Source: Enterobacter genomosp. O | Lineage (GTDB): Bacteria; Pseudomonadota; Gammaproteobacteria; Enterobacterales; Enterobacteriaceae | Reading direction: 5' to 3' | DNA length: 64,000 nt | Assembly (NCBI RefSeq): GCF_001022965.1 | Contig: NZ_LECZ01000025.1 | Coordinates: 372,001 to 436,000, forward strand | In this document: one piece after another, positions 28,692-38,274 of the stretch | How positions within the stretch are numbered: position 1 is the first letter of the stretch | Layout of the letters: the number at the start of each line of letters is the position of its first letter | Position numbers and translations under genes: made by a program | The notes under the pieces: generated by a model | What the model was told of the DNA's origin: nothing | The model's database searches: none | The model's input: the letters and a program-made list of their open reading frames with translations, nothing else

Positions 28692-28789
28692 GACGGATTG
28701 ATCCGGCCTGAAAGGTTCCAGGTTACGCTTAAGCATCAGGTTCCGATAGCCATCCGCCCACTCTTCTACTTTAACTCTTGAGGTGAACA

Positions 28790-29590
28790 ATGAGACTGAT
28801 TCCCCTGGCAACTGCTGAACAAGTCGGCAAATGGGCCGCTCGCCATATCGTTAACCGCATTAACGCGTTCAAACCGACCGCCGATCGTCCTTTCGTCCTT
28901 GGCCTTCCGACGGGTGGCACACCGCTGACCGCGTATAAAGCCCTGGTAGAGATGCACAAAGCAGGCCAGGTTAGCTTCAAACATGTTGTGACCTTCAATA
29001 TGGACGAATACGTCGGCTTACCGAAAGAACATCCGGAAAGCTACCATAGCTTTATGCACCGCAATTTCTTTGATCACGTTGATATTCCATCTGAAAATAT
29101 TAACCTGCTGAATGGAAACGCGCCGGATATTGACGCAGAATGCCGTCAGTATGAAGAAAAAATCCGTTCCTACGGTAAAATCCACCTGTTCATGGGCGGT
29201 GTAGGTAACGACGGTCATATCGCGTTTAACGAACCGGCGTCATCTCTCGCTTCCCGTACGCGTATTAAAACGCTGACCCATGACACGCGCGTGGCAAACT
29301 CCCGCTTCTTTGACGGTGACGTTAACCAGGTTCCAAAATACGCCCTGACCGTAGGCGTAGGCACCCTGCTGGATGCCGAAGAAGTGATGATTCTGGTCCT
29401 GGGCGGCGTGAAAGCGCAGGCGCTGCAGGCTGCCGTTGAAGGCAACGTGAACCATATGTGGACCATCAGCTGCCTGCAGCTGCATCCTAAATCAGTCATC
29501 GTTTGCGACGAGCCGTCCACGATGGAGCTGAAGGTGAAAACGCTGAAATACTTCAACGAGTTAGAAGCTGAGAACATCAAAGGTCTGTAA
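28790..29590 (+). CDS. nagB: Glucosamine-6-phosphate deaminase
   Basis: NagB (266 residues) converts glucosamine-6-phosphate to fructose-6-phosphate and ammonia and is allosterically activated by GlcNAc-6-phosphate. The phosphate loop GLPTGGTPL is at residues 38-46, the catalytic Asp72 is in FNMDEYVGL, and the block [17 protein letters not shown] near 130-146 includes the catalytic His143. The start has GAGG upstream. A terminator-like hairpin follows before nagA. Confidence 0.98.
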   Translation: MRLIPLATAEQVGKWAARHIVNRINAFKPTADRPFVLGLPTGGTPLTAYKALVEMHKAGQVSFKHVVTFNMDEYVGLPKEHPESYHSFMHRNFFDHVDIPSENINLLNGNAPDIDAECRQYEEKIRSYGKIHLFMGGVGNDGHIAFNEPASSLASRTRIKTLTHDTRVANSRFFDGDVNQVPKYALTVGVGTLLDAEEVMILVLGGVKAQALQAAVEGNVNHMWTISCLQLHPKSVIVCDEPSTMELKVKTLKYFNELEAENIKGL

Positions 29591-29598
29591 TTGAATAA

Positions 29599-29631
29599 CC
29601 GCCTCTTCATCAAGAGGCGGCCGCTTTTTTT
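29599..29631 (+). terminator. Terminator-like hairpin between nagB and nagA
   Basis: A perfect 9-bp stem CCGCCTCTT / AAGAGGCGG with a 4-base loop is followed by CCGC and seven T residues. It lies 8 bases after nagB and ends 14 bases before the nagA start. It should cause partial termination or stabilise the 3' end of a nagB transcript. Confidence 0.65.
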
Positions 29632-29645
29632 AACCGGGGGTCGTT

Positions 29646-30794
29646 ATGTACGCTTTAACCCACGGTCGGATTTATACCGGCCATGAAATTCTGGATGACC
29701 ATGCGATTGTTATCGCCAATGGCCTGATTGAACGTGTTTGCCCGCTGGCAGAGCTGCCGCCGGAGATTGAACAGCGCTCACTCAATGGAGCAGTAATCTC
29801 CCCCGGTTTCATCGACGTACAGCTGAACGGCTGCGGCGGTGTGCAATTTAATGACTCCGCCGATGCGGTAACGGTCGAAACGCTGGAGATCATGCAGAAA
29901 GCCAACGAGAAATCAGGCTGCACCAGCTATCTGCCAACGCTCATTACCAGCAGTGATGACCTCATGAAGCAGGGTATCCGCGTGATGCGCGAATACCTGG
30001 CCAAATATCCGAATCAGGCGCTGGGTCTGCACCTTGAAGGGCCATGGCTGAATATGGTCAAGAAAGGGACGCATAACCCGAATTACGTGCGTAAACCTGA
30101 TGCGGAACTGGTTGACTACATGTGTGCGAACGCCGATGTCATCACCAAAGTGACGCTGGCGCCTGAAATGACCGGCACTGACGTCATCAGCAAACTGGCC
30201 GCCGCCGGGATTGTTGTTTCAGCGGGCCATTCTAACGCCACGCTGAAAGAGGCCAAAGCCGGCTTCCGCGCGGGCATTACCTTTGCGACGCACCTTTATA
30301 ACGCCATGCCGTACATCACGGGGCGTGAACCGGGTCTGGTCGGCGCGATTCTGGATGAGCCAGACGTTTACTGCGGCATTATCGCGGACGGTTTACACGT
30401 CGATTACACCAACATTCGCAATGCCAAGCGGCTGAAAGGTGACAAGCTCTGTCTGGTAACAGATGCCACCGCCCCGGCAGGTGCAAATATTGAGCAGTTC
30501 ATTTTTGCCGGTAAAACAATATACTACCGCAATGGACTGTGTGTGGATGAAAACGGTACGCTGAGTGGTTCCTCTTTGACCATGATTGAAGGGGTGCGTA
30601 ACCTGGTTGAGCATTGCGGGATTGCGCTTGATGAAGTCCTGCGTATGGCCACCCTTTATCCAGCTCGCGCAATGGGCGTGGATAAACAGCTTGGCGGAAT
30701 TGCACCAGGTATGGTTGCAAACCTGACGGCATTCACACACGATTATAAAATTATTAAGACCATCGTTAATGGTAACGAGGTCGTCACTGAGTAA
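29646..30794 (+). CDS. nagA: N-acetylglucosamine-6-phosphate deacetylase
   Basis: NagA (382 residues) removes the acetyl group from GlcNAc-6-phosphate, the first committed step of amino-sugar use and of recycling cell-wall GlcNAc. It is an amidohydrolase-superfamily barrel. The metal ligand Glu131 lies in LHLEGPWLN, histidines follow in SAGHSNATL (near 195) and ATHLYNAM (near 216), and the catalytic Asp lies in [10 protein letters not shown] near 273. GGGGGT precedes the start. nagC follows after 8 bases. Confidence 0.98.
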   Translation: MYALTHGRIYTGHEILDDHAIVIANGLIERVCPLAELPPEIEQRSLNGAVISPGFIDVQLNGCGGVQFNDSADAVTVETLEIMQKANEKSGCTSYLPTLITSSDDLMKQGIRVMREYLAKYPNQALGLHLEGPWLNMVKKGTHNPNYVRKPDAELVDYMCANADVITKVTLAPEMTGTDVISKLAAAGIVVSAGHSNATLKEAKAGFRAGITFATHLYNAMPYITGREPGLVGAILDEPDVYCGIIADGLHVDYTNIRNAKRLKGDKLCLVTDATAPAGANIEQFIFAGKTIYYRNGLCVDENGTLSGSSLTMIEGVRNLVEHCGIALDEVLRMATLYPARAMGVDKQLGGIAPGMVANLTAFTHDYKIIKTIVNGNEVVTE

Positions 30795-30802
30795 GTAAAA
30801 GT

Positions 30803-32023
30803 ATGACACCTGGCGGACAAGCTCAAATTGGTAATGTCGATCTCGTTAAACAACTTAACAGTGCGGCGGTATATCGCCTGATTGACCAACACGGGCCAAT
30901 CTCACGTATCCAGATAGCCGAACAAAGCCAGCTTGCTCCCGCCAGCGTGACAAAAATTACCCGCCAGCTCATTGAGCGCGGTCTGATCAAAGAAGTCGAT
31001 CAGCAGGCTTCCACTGGGGGCCGCCGCGCGATCTCCATTATTACCGAAACCCGCAATTTTCAGGCAATTGGCGTCCGGCTGGGTCGTCATGACACCACGC
31101 TCACGCTCTACGATCTGAGCAGCAAAGCCATTGCGGAAGAGCACTATCCCCTGCCGGAGCGCACCCAGGAGACGCTGGAGCATGCGCTGCTGAATACCAT
31201 CGCGCAGTTTATTGAAAGCTGTCAGCGCAAGATCCGCGAACTCATCGCTATTTCCGTCATTCTGCCCGGCCTGGTCGACCCGGAAAGCGGCGTGATCCGC
31301 TATATGCCGCACATTCAGGTTGAAAACTGGGGGCTGGTCGACGCGCTGGAAAAACGTTTCAAAGTGACCTGCTTTGTGGGCCACGACATTCGCTCTCTGG
31401 CGCTGGCTGAGCACTACTTTGGTGCGAGCCAGGACTGCGAAGACTCTATTCTGGTGCGCGTTCACCGCGGTACGGGCGCAGGCATTATCTCTAACGGCCG
31501 AATTTTTATTGGTCGCAACGGTAACGTTGGTGAGATCGGCCACATTCAGGTTGAACCCCTCGGGGAACGATGCCACTGCGGCAACTTCGGTTGCCTTGAA
31601 ACCATTGCCGCCAACACCGCCATTGAGCAGCGCGTTCGCCATCTGCTGGAGCAGGGTTATCAAAGCCGCGTCACGCTCGACGATTGTAAGATAGGCACCA
31701 TCTGTAAAGCCGCCAATAAGGGCGACGCGCTGGCCTGTGAAGTGATCGAGCAGGTGGGGCGCCATCTGGGGAAAACCATCGCCATCGCCATTAACCTGTT
31801 TAACCCGCAAAAAGTGGTTATCGCGGGTGAAATTGTGGAGGCGGAAAAGGTACTGCTGCCCGCTATTGAAGGCTGTATTAACACCCAGGCGCTAAAAGCA
31901 TTCCGCCAGAACCTTCCGGTGGTTCGTTCAAAGCTTGACCATCGCTCGGCGATTGGCGCATTCGCGCTGGTCAAACGCGCCATGCTCAACGGAATTCTGC
32001 TGCAGCATTTGCTGGAAAGTTGA
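30803..32023 (+). CDS. nagC: Transcriptional regulator NagC
   Basis: NagC (406 residues) is a ROK-family repressor of nagE, nagBACD and chiP, and in E. coli an activator of glmUS; GlcNAc-6-phosphate is the inducer. The N-terminal winged helix-turn-helix contains ISRIQIAEQSQLAPASVTKI near residue 32. The sugar-binding ROK part has the zinc motif CHCGNFGCLE near 257-266. It starts 8 bases after nagA, so the regulator is made within its own regulon. Confidence 0.98.
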   Translation: MTPGGQAQIGNVDLVKQLNSAAVYRLIDQHGPISRIQIAEQSQLAPASVTKITRQLIERGLIKEVDQQASTGGRRAISIITETRNFQAIGVRLGRHDTTLTLYDLSSKAIAEEHYPLPERTQETLEHALLNTIAQFIESCQRKIRELIAISVILPGLVDPESGVIRYMPHIQVENWGLVDALEKRFKVTCFVGHDIRSLALAEHYFGASQDCEDSILVRVHRGTGAGIISNGRIFIGRNGNVGEIGHIQVEPLGERCHCGNFGCLETIAANTAIEQRVRHLLEQGYQSRVTLDDCKIGTICKAANKGDALACEVIEQVGRHLGKTIAIAINLFNPQKVVIAGEIVEAEKVLLPAIEGCINTQALKAFRQNLPVVRSKLDHRSAIGAFALVKRAMLNGILLQHLLES

Positions 32024-32068
32024 TCGGACCTTATAGTAACGCCTTCTTTTTTTGATGTCGGACTGTCC

Positions 32069-32821
32069 ATGACCATTAAGAATGTAATTTGTGATATCGA
32101 CGGCGTGCTGATGCACGACAACGTTGCCGTGCCGGGTGCTGCGGAGTTTCTTCACCGCATCATCGACAAAGGAATGCCTCTGGTTCTTCTCACGAACTAC
32201 CCTTCTCAGACCGGTCAGGATCTGGCAAACCGCTTTGCGACGGCGGGTGTCGACGTCCCGGACAGCGTGTTTTATACCTCGGCGATGGCCACGGCGGATT
32301 TCCTGAAGCGTCAGGAAGGGAAAAAAGCCTACGTTGTCGGTGAAGGCGCGCTGATCCACGAGCTGTACAAAGCGGGCTTTACCATCACCGATGTCAACCC
32401 GGACTTTGTGATTGTGGGTGAAACGCGCTCCTATAACTGGGAGATGATGCATAAGGCATCCTTCTTTGTGGCTAACGGCGCGCGCTTTATTGCGACCAAC
32501 CCGGATACCCATGGCCGTGGTTTTTATCCGGCCTGCGGCGCGCTATGTGCCGGTATCGAGAAAATCTCCGGGCGCAAGCCTTTCTACGTTGGCAAGCCAA
32601 GCCCGTGGATCATCCGCGCCGCGCTCAACAAGATGCAGGCCCACTCTGAAGAAACCGTTATCGTCGGCGACAACCTGCGCACCGACATTCTGGCCGGTTT
32701 CCAGGCGGGTCTGGAGACGATTCTGGTGCTCTCCGGCGTCTCTCAGCTTGATGACATAGACTCGATGCCGTTCCGGCCAAGCTGGATCTACCCCTCCGTT
32801 GATGAAATTGACATCATCTGA
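32069..32821 (+). CDS. nagD: UMP phosphatase NagD (UmpH)
   Basis: NagD (250 residues) is a HAD-superfamily, type IIA phosphatase that hydrolyses ribonucleoside 5'-monophosphates, best on UMP, relieving pyrimidine overflow. The nucleophile motif is CDIDGVLMHD near residue 10, and GDNLRTDILAG near 200 supplies the acidic metal ligands. No direct role in GlcNAc use is known despite its place as the last gene of nagBACD. A terminator follows. Confidence 0.96.
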   Translation: MTIKNVICDIDGVLMHDNVAVPGAAEFLHRIIDKGMPLVLLTNYPSQTGQDLANRFATAGVDVPDSVFYTSAMATADFLKRQEGKKAYVVGEGALIHELYKAGFTITDVNPDFVIVGETRSYNWEMMHKASFFVANGARFIATNPDTHGRGFYPACGALCAGIEKISGRKPFYVGKPSPWIIRAALNKMQAHSEETVIVGDNLRTDILAGFQAGLETILVLSGVSQLDDIDSMPFRPSWIYPSVDEIDII

Positions 32822-32825
32822 TACC

Positions 32826-32858
32826 GAACCACGCCTGAAGGCGTGGTTCTTTAATTTT
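32826..32858 (+). terminator. nagBACD terminator
   Basis: GAACCACGCC / GGCGTGGTTC with a 4-base loop is followed by TTTAATTTT, a few bases after nagD. Confidence 0.85.
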
Positions 32859-33070
32859 ACGCCCGCAAAACACAACCCCATCTAACAAAAAAGCGCTTTC
32901 ATTGCATAATCATCAATAAATGCGCTCATGACATACGCCTTTTTCACTGATCCGCAACCGCCATTGCACTATTTCCGCTTTCACCCGTAAAACGCTTGCG
33001 CGCCCTGCCCCTTTGCGGCATTTTCATAAGCAAGCAACATTACAAAGCAACAGGGTTAACGGAGAAGGTT

Positions 33071-34735
33071 ATGTGTTCAATTTTTGGCGTACTGGATATT
33101 AAAACTGACGCGGGCGAACTGCGTAAAAAAGCACTCGAACTGTCCCGCCTGATGCGCCATCGCGGCCCGGACTGGTCCGGCGTTTACGCCAGTGACAAAG
33201 CGATTCTGGCTCACGAACGTCTGTCTATTGTTGACGTCAACGCCGGTGCACAGCCGCTGTATAACGAGAAAAAAACGCACGCGCTTGCTGTCAACGGTGA
33301 GATCTATAACCATCAGGCGCTGCGCGCCGAGTACGGCGACCGCTACGCCTTCCAGACCGGCTCTGACTGTGAAGTCATCCTGGCGCTGTATCAGGAGAAA
33401 GGCCCCGAATTCCTCGACGACCTGCAGGGCATGTTCGCATTCGCCCTGTACGACAGTGAAAAAGACGCCTACCTGATTGGCCGTGACCACATTGGTATTA
33501 TCCCGCTGTACATGGGCCACGATGAACACGGTAACTTCTATGTTGCGTCTGAAATGAAAGCCCTGGTGCCGGTCTGCCGTACCATTAAAGAGTTCCCGGC
33601 GGGCAGCTACCTGTGGAGCAAAGACGGCGAGATCCGTCAGTATTATCAGCGTGACTGGTTCGACTACGACGCGGTGAAAGACAACGTCACGGACAAAGCC
33701 GAGCTGCGTCAGGCGCTGGAAGATTCCGTTAAAAGCCACCTGATGTCTGACGTGCCATACGGCGTGCTGCTCTCCGGCGGTCTGGACTCCTCCGTGATCT
33801 CCGCGATCACCAAGAAATTCGCCGCGCGCCGCGTGGAAGATCAGGAGCGCTCAGAAGCCTGGTGGCCACAGCTGCACTCCTTTGCCGTGGGCCTGGAAGG
33901 GGCACCTGACCTGAAGGCCGCGCAGGAAGTGGCAAACCACCTGGGTACTGTGCACCATGAAATTCACTTCACCGTGCAGGAAGGCCTGGATGCGATCCGC
34001 GATGTGATCTATCACATCGAAACCTATGACGTAACGACAATTCGCGCCTCCACGCCGATGTACCTGATGTCGCGTAAGATCAAAGCGATGGGTATCAAAA
34101 TGGTGCTTTCCGGTGAAGGTTCTGACGAAGTGTTTGGCGGCTACCTGTACTTCCATAAAGCGCCGAACGCCAAAGAGCTACACGAAGAGACCGTGCGTAA
34201 GCTGCAGGCTCTGCATATGTTTGACTGCGCGCGTGCCAACAAAGCGATGTCGGCATGGGGTGTTGAAGCACGCGTTCCGTTCCTGGATAAGAAATTCCTC
34301 GACGTGGCGATGCGCATCAACCCGCAGGACAAAATGTGCGGCAACGGCAAAATGGAAAAACATATCCTGCGTGAATGTTTTGAATCCTACCTGCCGGCAA
34401 GCGTTGCCTGGCGTCAGAAAGAGCAGTTCTCTGATGGCGTAGGCTATAGCTGGATCGACACCCTGAAAGAGGTGGCGGCAAAACAGGTTTCTGACCAGCA
34501 ACTGGAAACCGCTAGCTTCCGCTTCCCGTACAACACGCCAGGCTCGAAAGAGGCGTATCTGTACCGCGAAATTTTTGAAGAGCTGTTCCCGGTTCCGAGC
34601 GCTGCGGAGTGCGTACCGGGTGGTCCTTCCGTCGCCTGCTCTTCTGCTAAAGCGATTGAATGGGATGAATCGTTCAAATCCATGAACGATCCATCAGGAC
34701 GTGCGGTAGGCGTTCACCAGTCGGCCTACAAATAA
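33071..34735 (+). CDS. asnB: Asparagine synthetase B (glutamine-hydrolysing)
   Basis: AsnB (554 residues) makes asparagine from aspartate with glutamine as nitrogen donor and ATP. After removal of Met, Cys2 (MCSIFGVLDI) is the glutaminase nucleophile. The N-terminal domain has LSRLMRHRGPDWSG and VNGEIYNH; the synthetase domain has the PP-loop LLSGGLDSSV near residue 235 and SGEGSDEVFGGY near 345. I chose the ATG at 33071, with GGAGAAGG upstream, because it gives Cys2 and the E. coli length; the frame is open further upstream. Confidence 0.98.
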   Translation: MCSIFGVLDIKTDAGELRKKALELSRLMRHRGPDWSGVYASDKAILAHERLSIVDVNAGAQPLYNEKKTHALAVNGEIYNHQALRAEYGDRYAFQTGSDCEVILALYQEKGPEFLDDLQGMFAFALYDSEKDAYLIGRDHIGIIPLYMGHDEHGNFYVASEMKALVPVCRTIKEFPAGSYLWSKDGEIRQYYQRDWFDYDAVKDNVTDKAELRQALEDSVKSHLMSDVPYGVLLSGGLDSSVISAITKKFAARRVEDQERSEAWWPQLHSFAVGLEGAPDLKAAQEVANHLGTVHHEIHFTVQEGLDAIRDVIYHIETYDVTTIRASTPMYLMSRKIKAMGIKMVLSGEGSDEVFGGYLYFHKAPNAKELHEETVRKLQALHMFDCARANKAMSAWGVEARVPFLDKKFLDVAMRINPQDKMCGNGKMEKHILRECFESYLPASVAWRQKEQFSDGVGYSWIDTLKEVAAKQVSDQQLETASFRFPYNTPGSKEAYLYREIFEELFPVPSAAECVPGGPSVACSSAKAIEWDESFKSMNDPSGRAVGVHQSAYK

Positions 34736-34751
34736 TCACTCAAATCGCACC

Positions 34752-34780
34752 AGGGCCCCTCAGGGGGCCCTATTTTTTTG
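34752..34780 (+). terminator. asnB terminator
   Basis: AGGGCCCC / GGGGCCCT hairpin followed by ATTTTTTT, 16 bases after the asnB stop. Confidence 0.88.
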
Positions 34781-34895
34781 CCTCACATTTCATCGTCTAA
34801 AACCGATTAATAACCAATAATTGCCGAATATTCGGTCACGCTGTTCGCAACCTAACCAAACAGTCACATTCCGGCTATTTTCGTTGAAAAAGGTG

Positions 34896-34924
34896 TTGAC
34901 GCTGCAAGGGTCTATACGCATAAT
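34896..34924 (+). promoter_or_regulatory. tRNA operon promoter
   Basis: TTGACG and CATAAT are separated by 17 bases and followed by the GC-rich discriminator GCGCCCCGC, typical of stringently controlled stable-RNA promoters. The first tRNA starts 38 bases downstream of the -10 box. Confidence 0.85.
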
Positions 34925-34962
34925 GCGCCCCGCAACGCCGATAAGGTAACGCGAAAAAAGAT

Positions 34963-35039
34963 GGCTACGTAGCTCAGTTGGTTAGAGCACATCACTCATA
35001 ATGATGGGGTCACAGGTTCGAATCCCGTCGTAGCCACCA
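34963..35039 (+). tRNA. metU: tRNA-Met (CAT), elongator
   Basis: A 77-nt tRNA with encoded CCA. The anticodon loop reads CTCATAA with CAT anticodon, and the acceptor ends are GGCTACG / CGTAGCC. The sequence matches the E. coli metT/metU elongator tRNA. It is the first gene of a three-tRNA cluster. Whether it corresponds to metT or metU cannot be told, as they are identical in E. coli. Confidence 0.96.
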
Positions 35040-35079
35040 AATTTAGATTGTCGATTTTTCGGTAATCAAGACAAATTGT

Positions 35080-35154
35080 TGGGGTATCGCCAAGCGGTAA
35101 GGCACCGGATTCTGATTCCGGCATTCCGAGGTTCGAATCCTCGTACCCCAGCCA
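35080..35154 (+). tRNA. glnV: tRNA-Gln (CTG)
   Basis: A 75-nt tRNA with encoded CCA, acceptor TGGGGTA / TACCCCA, and anticodon loop TTCTGAT (anticodon CTG) on stem CCGGA/TCCGG. It matches the E. coli glnV/glnX sequence as I recall it. Confidence 0.96.
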
Positions 35155-35190
35155 ATTTAAAAAGTCGTTAAGCAGTTTGTTTAACGCAAT

Positions 35191-35265
35191 TGGGGTGTCG
35201 CCAAGCGGTAAGGCTCTGGTTTCTGATACCAGCATTCCGGGGTTCGAATCCCTGCACCCCAGCCA
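35191..35265 (+). tRNA. glnX: tRNA-Gln (CTG), diverged copy
   Basis: A 75-nt tRNA with encoded CCA and the same TTCTGAT anticodon loop (CTG), but a different anticodon stem (CTGGT/ACCAG), a changed acceptor pair (TGGGGTG / CACCCCA) and a T stem CGGGG/CCCTG with one G-T pair. In E. coli glnV and glnX are identical to each other; here the two differ at many paired positions while keeping pairing, so this copy is probably functional. Confidence 0.93.
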
Positions 35266-35275
35266 CTTAAGTAAC

Positions 35276-35304
35276 AAAAAAGCCCGCTCTGCGGGCTTTT
35301 TTGT
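35276..35304 (+). terminator. tRNA operon terminator
   Basis: AAAAAAGCCCGC / GCGGGCTTTTTT hairpin with a short loop, 11 bases after the last tRNA. It is symmetrical and could also serve the opposite strand. Confidence 0.88.
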
Positions 35305-35329
35305 TTTTGTTGTTCAGAATTGAGTAGCC

Positions 35330-35368
35330 TGATGCCCTCACCCTGGCCCTCTCCCACGGGGAGAGGGA
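35330..35368. repeat. REP-like repeat, copy B
   Basis: CTGATGCCCTCACCCTGGCC, followed by a CTCTCCC/GGGAGAG hairpin, is the REP-like half of the composite element at 17145-17237 and 46948-47107, but without the ACGGCAAC hairpin tail. It lies between the tRNA operon and the convergent ubiF, whose stop is 7 bases away. Confidence 0.8.
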
Positions 35369-35375
35369 ATAAATA

Positions 35376-36551
35376 TTAGAGTCCCAGGGCGTATTTGAGC
35401 GCCTGACGCTTCAAGCCACCGGCGCGTTCCGCCGCCATTAACCCAATATTACGCAGAATGCGCACCGGGGCTAAGTCATTGCTGAACCCGGCATAGAACA
35501 GATCCATTCCCGACTGCATGATAAAGTTATCCGCCATGCGTCGCGTCTGGTAACGCTTCAGAACCTGATGGCTGGACCAGTTTTCTGCATGTCCGCGGGC
35601 GCTGCCAAGTACATCCAGTAACGCCTCAACGTCACGGTACCCCAGGTTTACACCCTGCCCGGCCAGCGGGTGAATGGTGTGTGCTGCATCGCCCACCAGC
35701 GCCAACCCTTCGCGGGCGTACTGCAAAGCGTGACGGCGCGTGAGCGGGAACGCCCCTGCAGCGACCGGCGTAACGTTGCCCAGACGGTTCGGGAAGTGCA
35801 TGTGAATCTCCCGCTGCAGTTGCTCCATTGAAAGCCCCTGCAGCTGGCGAATGCGCGCCGGTTTGTCGTACCACACCAGCGACGCCCAGTTATCGAACAG
35901 CGGTAAAAAGGCGTGCGGACCATTCGGGGTAAAGTGCTGCCAGGTGCTCTCTCCCGGCGCCTTCTCGCACTGGACGGTAATCAGCATACAGGACTGCTCG
36001 TACTGCCAGGCATGAACCCCAATACCCGCCATCTGCCTGACCTGCGAGTTGGCACCGTCCGCTCCGATGACCAGCTTCACGGCCAGTTCATCGCCGCTGT
36101 CGAGCGTTAGTAAATAGCCGCTATCGTGAGGATGCAGCGCCTTAAGCGACGCCGGAACACGCAGCGTTACCTTCGGGTGCGCCTCCAGCGCCTGCCAGAG
36201 CGCCCGCTGGAGCACGTTGTTTTCCACCATATAACCCAGGCGCGGTAGCTTCAGCTCGGCGGCATCAAACGCGACGTGGGCATTTTCCCACTCCCAGGTT
36301 TCAAGGCGGCTGTAAGGATGCGCGCGCATCGCCAGCACCGCCTCCCATACGCCCAGCCCGCGCAGCAGATCAACGGAGGCCGCGCTGATAGCGGAAATAC
36401 GCACATCCGGTTTGGCCGCCGGATCGTATTGCGCAGGCGCCGACTGTTCAATTACCGTTACCTCAAATCCCTGCTGCGCCAGCCCCAGCGCCAGCGCGCC
36501 GCCGACCATACCGCCGCCGACAACGGCAACTTCGGTGTGTTGGAGTGTCAT
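35376..36551 (-). CDS. ubiF: 2-polyprenyl-3-methyl-6-methoxy-1,4-benzoquinol 5-hydroxylase UbiF
   Basis: UbiF (391 residues) is a flavin monooxygenase of aerobic ubiquinone biosynthesis that adds the hydroxyl at ring position 5 (older numbering C6). The FAD dinucleotide-binding motif [15 protein letters not shown] is near residue 10, and the second FAD motif [20 protein letters not shown] near 285. I chose the ATG at 36551 because AAGGA lies 9 bases before it and the length equals E. coli; a TTG two codons upstream is too close to that site. It is divergent from miaB. Confidence 0.97.
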   Translation of the reverse strand: MTLQHTEVAVVGGGMVGGALALGLAQQGFEVTVIEQSAPAQYDPAAKPDVRISAISAASVDLLRGLGVWEAVLAMRAHPYSRLETWEWENAHVAFDAAELKLPRLGYMVENNVLQRALWQALEAHPKVTLRVPASLKALHPHDSGYLLTLDSGDELAVKLVIGADGANSQVRQMAGIGVHAWQYEQSCMLITVQCEKAPGESTWQHFTPNGPHAFLPLFDNWASLVWYDKPARIRQLQGLSMEQLQREIHMHFPNRLGNVTPVAAGAFPLTRRHALQYAREGLALVGDAAHTIHPLAGQGVNLGYRDVEALLDVLGSARGHAENWSSHQVLKRYQTRRMADNFIMQSGMDLFYAGFSNDLAPVRILRNIGLMAAERAGGLKRQALKYALGL

Positions 36552-36686
36552 GGTCAATTTTCCTTATTGGAGAATCCCTTAAGTTTACCGGATTTTTTCG
36601 GTCCTGAGACACATAACCTTCATACTGGTCACAACCCCACCAAAGCATTACAATACGCGGCTTGCAATCCTGAGCTGAGCAAGTCG

Positions 36687-38111
36687 ATGACTAAAAAACT
36701 CCATATAAAAACCTGGGGCTGTCAGATGAACGAATACGATTCATCCAAGATGGCCGATCTGCTGGATACCACCCACGGATACCAGCTGACTGAAAATGCG
36801 AAAGAAGCGGACGTGCTGCTGCTGAACACCTGTTCCATTCGTGAAAAAGCGCAGGAAAAAGTCTTTCACGTATTAGGTCGCTGGAAACTCCTTAAGCGAA
36901 AAAATCCGGACCTGATCATCGGCGTGGGTGGCTGCGTCGCGTCGCAGGAAGGCAAGCTGATCCGTCAGAGAGCCCCCTATGTGGATATTGTCTTTGGCCC
37001 GCAGACCCTGCACCGTCTGCCTGAGATGATCAACCAGGTTCGCGGCAATCGCAGCCCGGTCGTTGACGTCAGCTTCCCGGAAATCGAAAAATTTGACCGT
37101 CTGCCGGAGCCGCGCGCCGATGGCCCGACCGCCTTCGTCTCCATCATGGAAGGCTGCAACAAGTACTGTACCTACTGCGTGGTGCCGTACACCCGTGGTG
37201 AAGAAGTCAGCCGACCGGCAGATGACATTCTGTTTGAAATCGCGCAGCTGGCCGCACAGGGCGTACGCGAAGTGAACCTGCTGGGCCAGAACGTTAACGC
37301 CTGGCGCGGAGAGAACTACGACGGCACCACCGGCAGCTTTGCCGAACTGCTGCGTCTGGTCGCCGCGATTGACGGCATCGACCGCATTCGCTTTACCACC
37401 AGCCATCCGATGGAATTTACCGACGACATCATCGACGTCTATCGCGATACGCCAGAGCTGGTGAGCTTCCTGCACCTGCCGATTCAGTGCGGCTCTGACC
37501 GCGTGCTGAACCTGATGGGCCGTCCGCACACGGTGCTGGAGTATAAGTCGACCATCCGTAAGCTGCGTGAAGCCCGCCCGGATATCCAGATAAGCTCTGA
37601 CTTTATCGTCGGCTTCCCTGGCGAAACCGCTGATGACTTCGAGCGCACCATGAAGCTCATCGGCGAAGTGAACTTTGACGTCAGCTACAGCTTCATCTTC
37701 TCAGCGCGTCCGGGAACGCCCGCGGCCGATATGGTTGACGATGTACCGGAAGAAGAGAAAAAGCAGCGTCTGTATATTCTGCAGGAGCGCATCAACCAGC
37801 AGGCCAATGCCTGGAGCCGCCGTATGCTCGGCACCGTTCAGCGCATTCTGGTAGAAGGCACCTCACGCAAGAGCATTATGGAACTCTCCGGCCGTACCGA
37901 GAACAACCGCGTGGTGAACTTTGAAGGCACCCCGGACATGATCGGTAAATTCGTGGACGTCGAGATTGTCGAAGTGCTGACCAACTCGCTGCGCGCAAAA
38001 GTGGTACGTACCGAAGACGAAATGGGCCTGCGTATTGCAGAGTCGCCGGAATCCGTGATTTCGCGTACCCGCAAAGAAAATGATTCTGGCGTGGGAATTT
38101 ACCAGCCTTAA
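36687..38111 (+). CDS. miaB: tRNA-2-methylthio-N6-dimethylallyladenosine synthase MiaB
   Basis: MiaB (474 residues) is a radical-SAM methylthiotransferase acting on i6A37 in tRNAs reading codons that start with U. The N-terminal UPF0004 domain has the cluster cysteines ([28 protein letters not shown]), the radical-SAM motif CNKYCTYC has Cys157, Cys161 and Cys164, and a TRAM domain closes the protein. The ATG at 36687 gives the E. coli length; the frame is open far upstream but that part is antisense to ubiF. Confidence 0.98.
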   Translation: MTKKLHIKTWGCQMNEYDSSKMADLLDTTHGYQLTENAKEADVLLLNTCSIREKAQEKVFHVLGRWKLLKRKNPDLIIGVGGCVASQEGKLIRQRAPYVDIVFGPQTLHRLPEMINQVRGNRSPVVDVSFPEIEKFDRLPEPRADGPTAFVSIMEGCNKYCTYCVVPYTRGEEVSRPADDILFEIAQLAAQGVREVNLLGQNVNAWRGENYDGTTGSFAELLRLVAAIDGIDRIRFTTSHPMEFTDDIIDVYRDTPELVSFLHLPIQCGSDRVLNLMGRPHTVLEYKSTIRKLREARPDIQISSDFIVGFPGETADDFERTMKLIGEVNFDVSYSFIFSARPGTPAADMVDDVPEEEKKQRLYILQERINQQANAWSRRMLGTVQRILVEGTSRKSIMELSGRTENNRVVNFEGTPDMIGKFVDVEIVEVLTNSLRAKVVRTEDEMGLRIAESPESVISRTRKENDSGVGIYQP

Positions 38112-38118
38112 TCCTCAT

Positions 38119-38148
38119 GGCCTGCCTTTCCGGCAGGCCTTGTATTTC
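38119..38148 (+). terminator. Hairpin after miaB
   Basis: GGCCTGCC / GGCAGGCC with a 5-base loop is followed by TTGTATTTCC, 8 bases past the miaB stop. The T run is imperfect, so termination may be partial. Confidence 0.6.
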
Positions 38149-38274
38149 CTCTTATCGTCCCCAATATCATCCGCAACGCTTGCGCCTTTATTCTATGGCG
38201 TGAATAATTTCGGTAATGACCGTTTTATTACGCCCTGTCGCAACGGATCAGTTAACCAATCAAAGAGGAACAGT

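Noticed and set aside
36276-36686. N-terminal extension of miaB by 137 codons
   Set aside because: The extension is antisense to ubiF and would give a protein far longer than all MiaB; the ATG at 36687 fits exactly.
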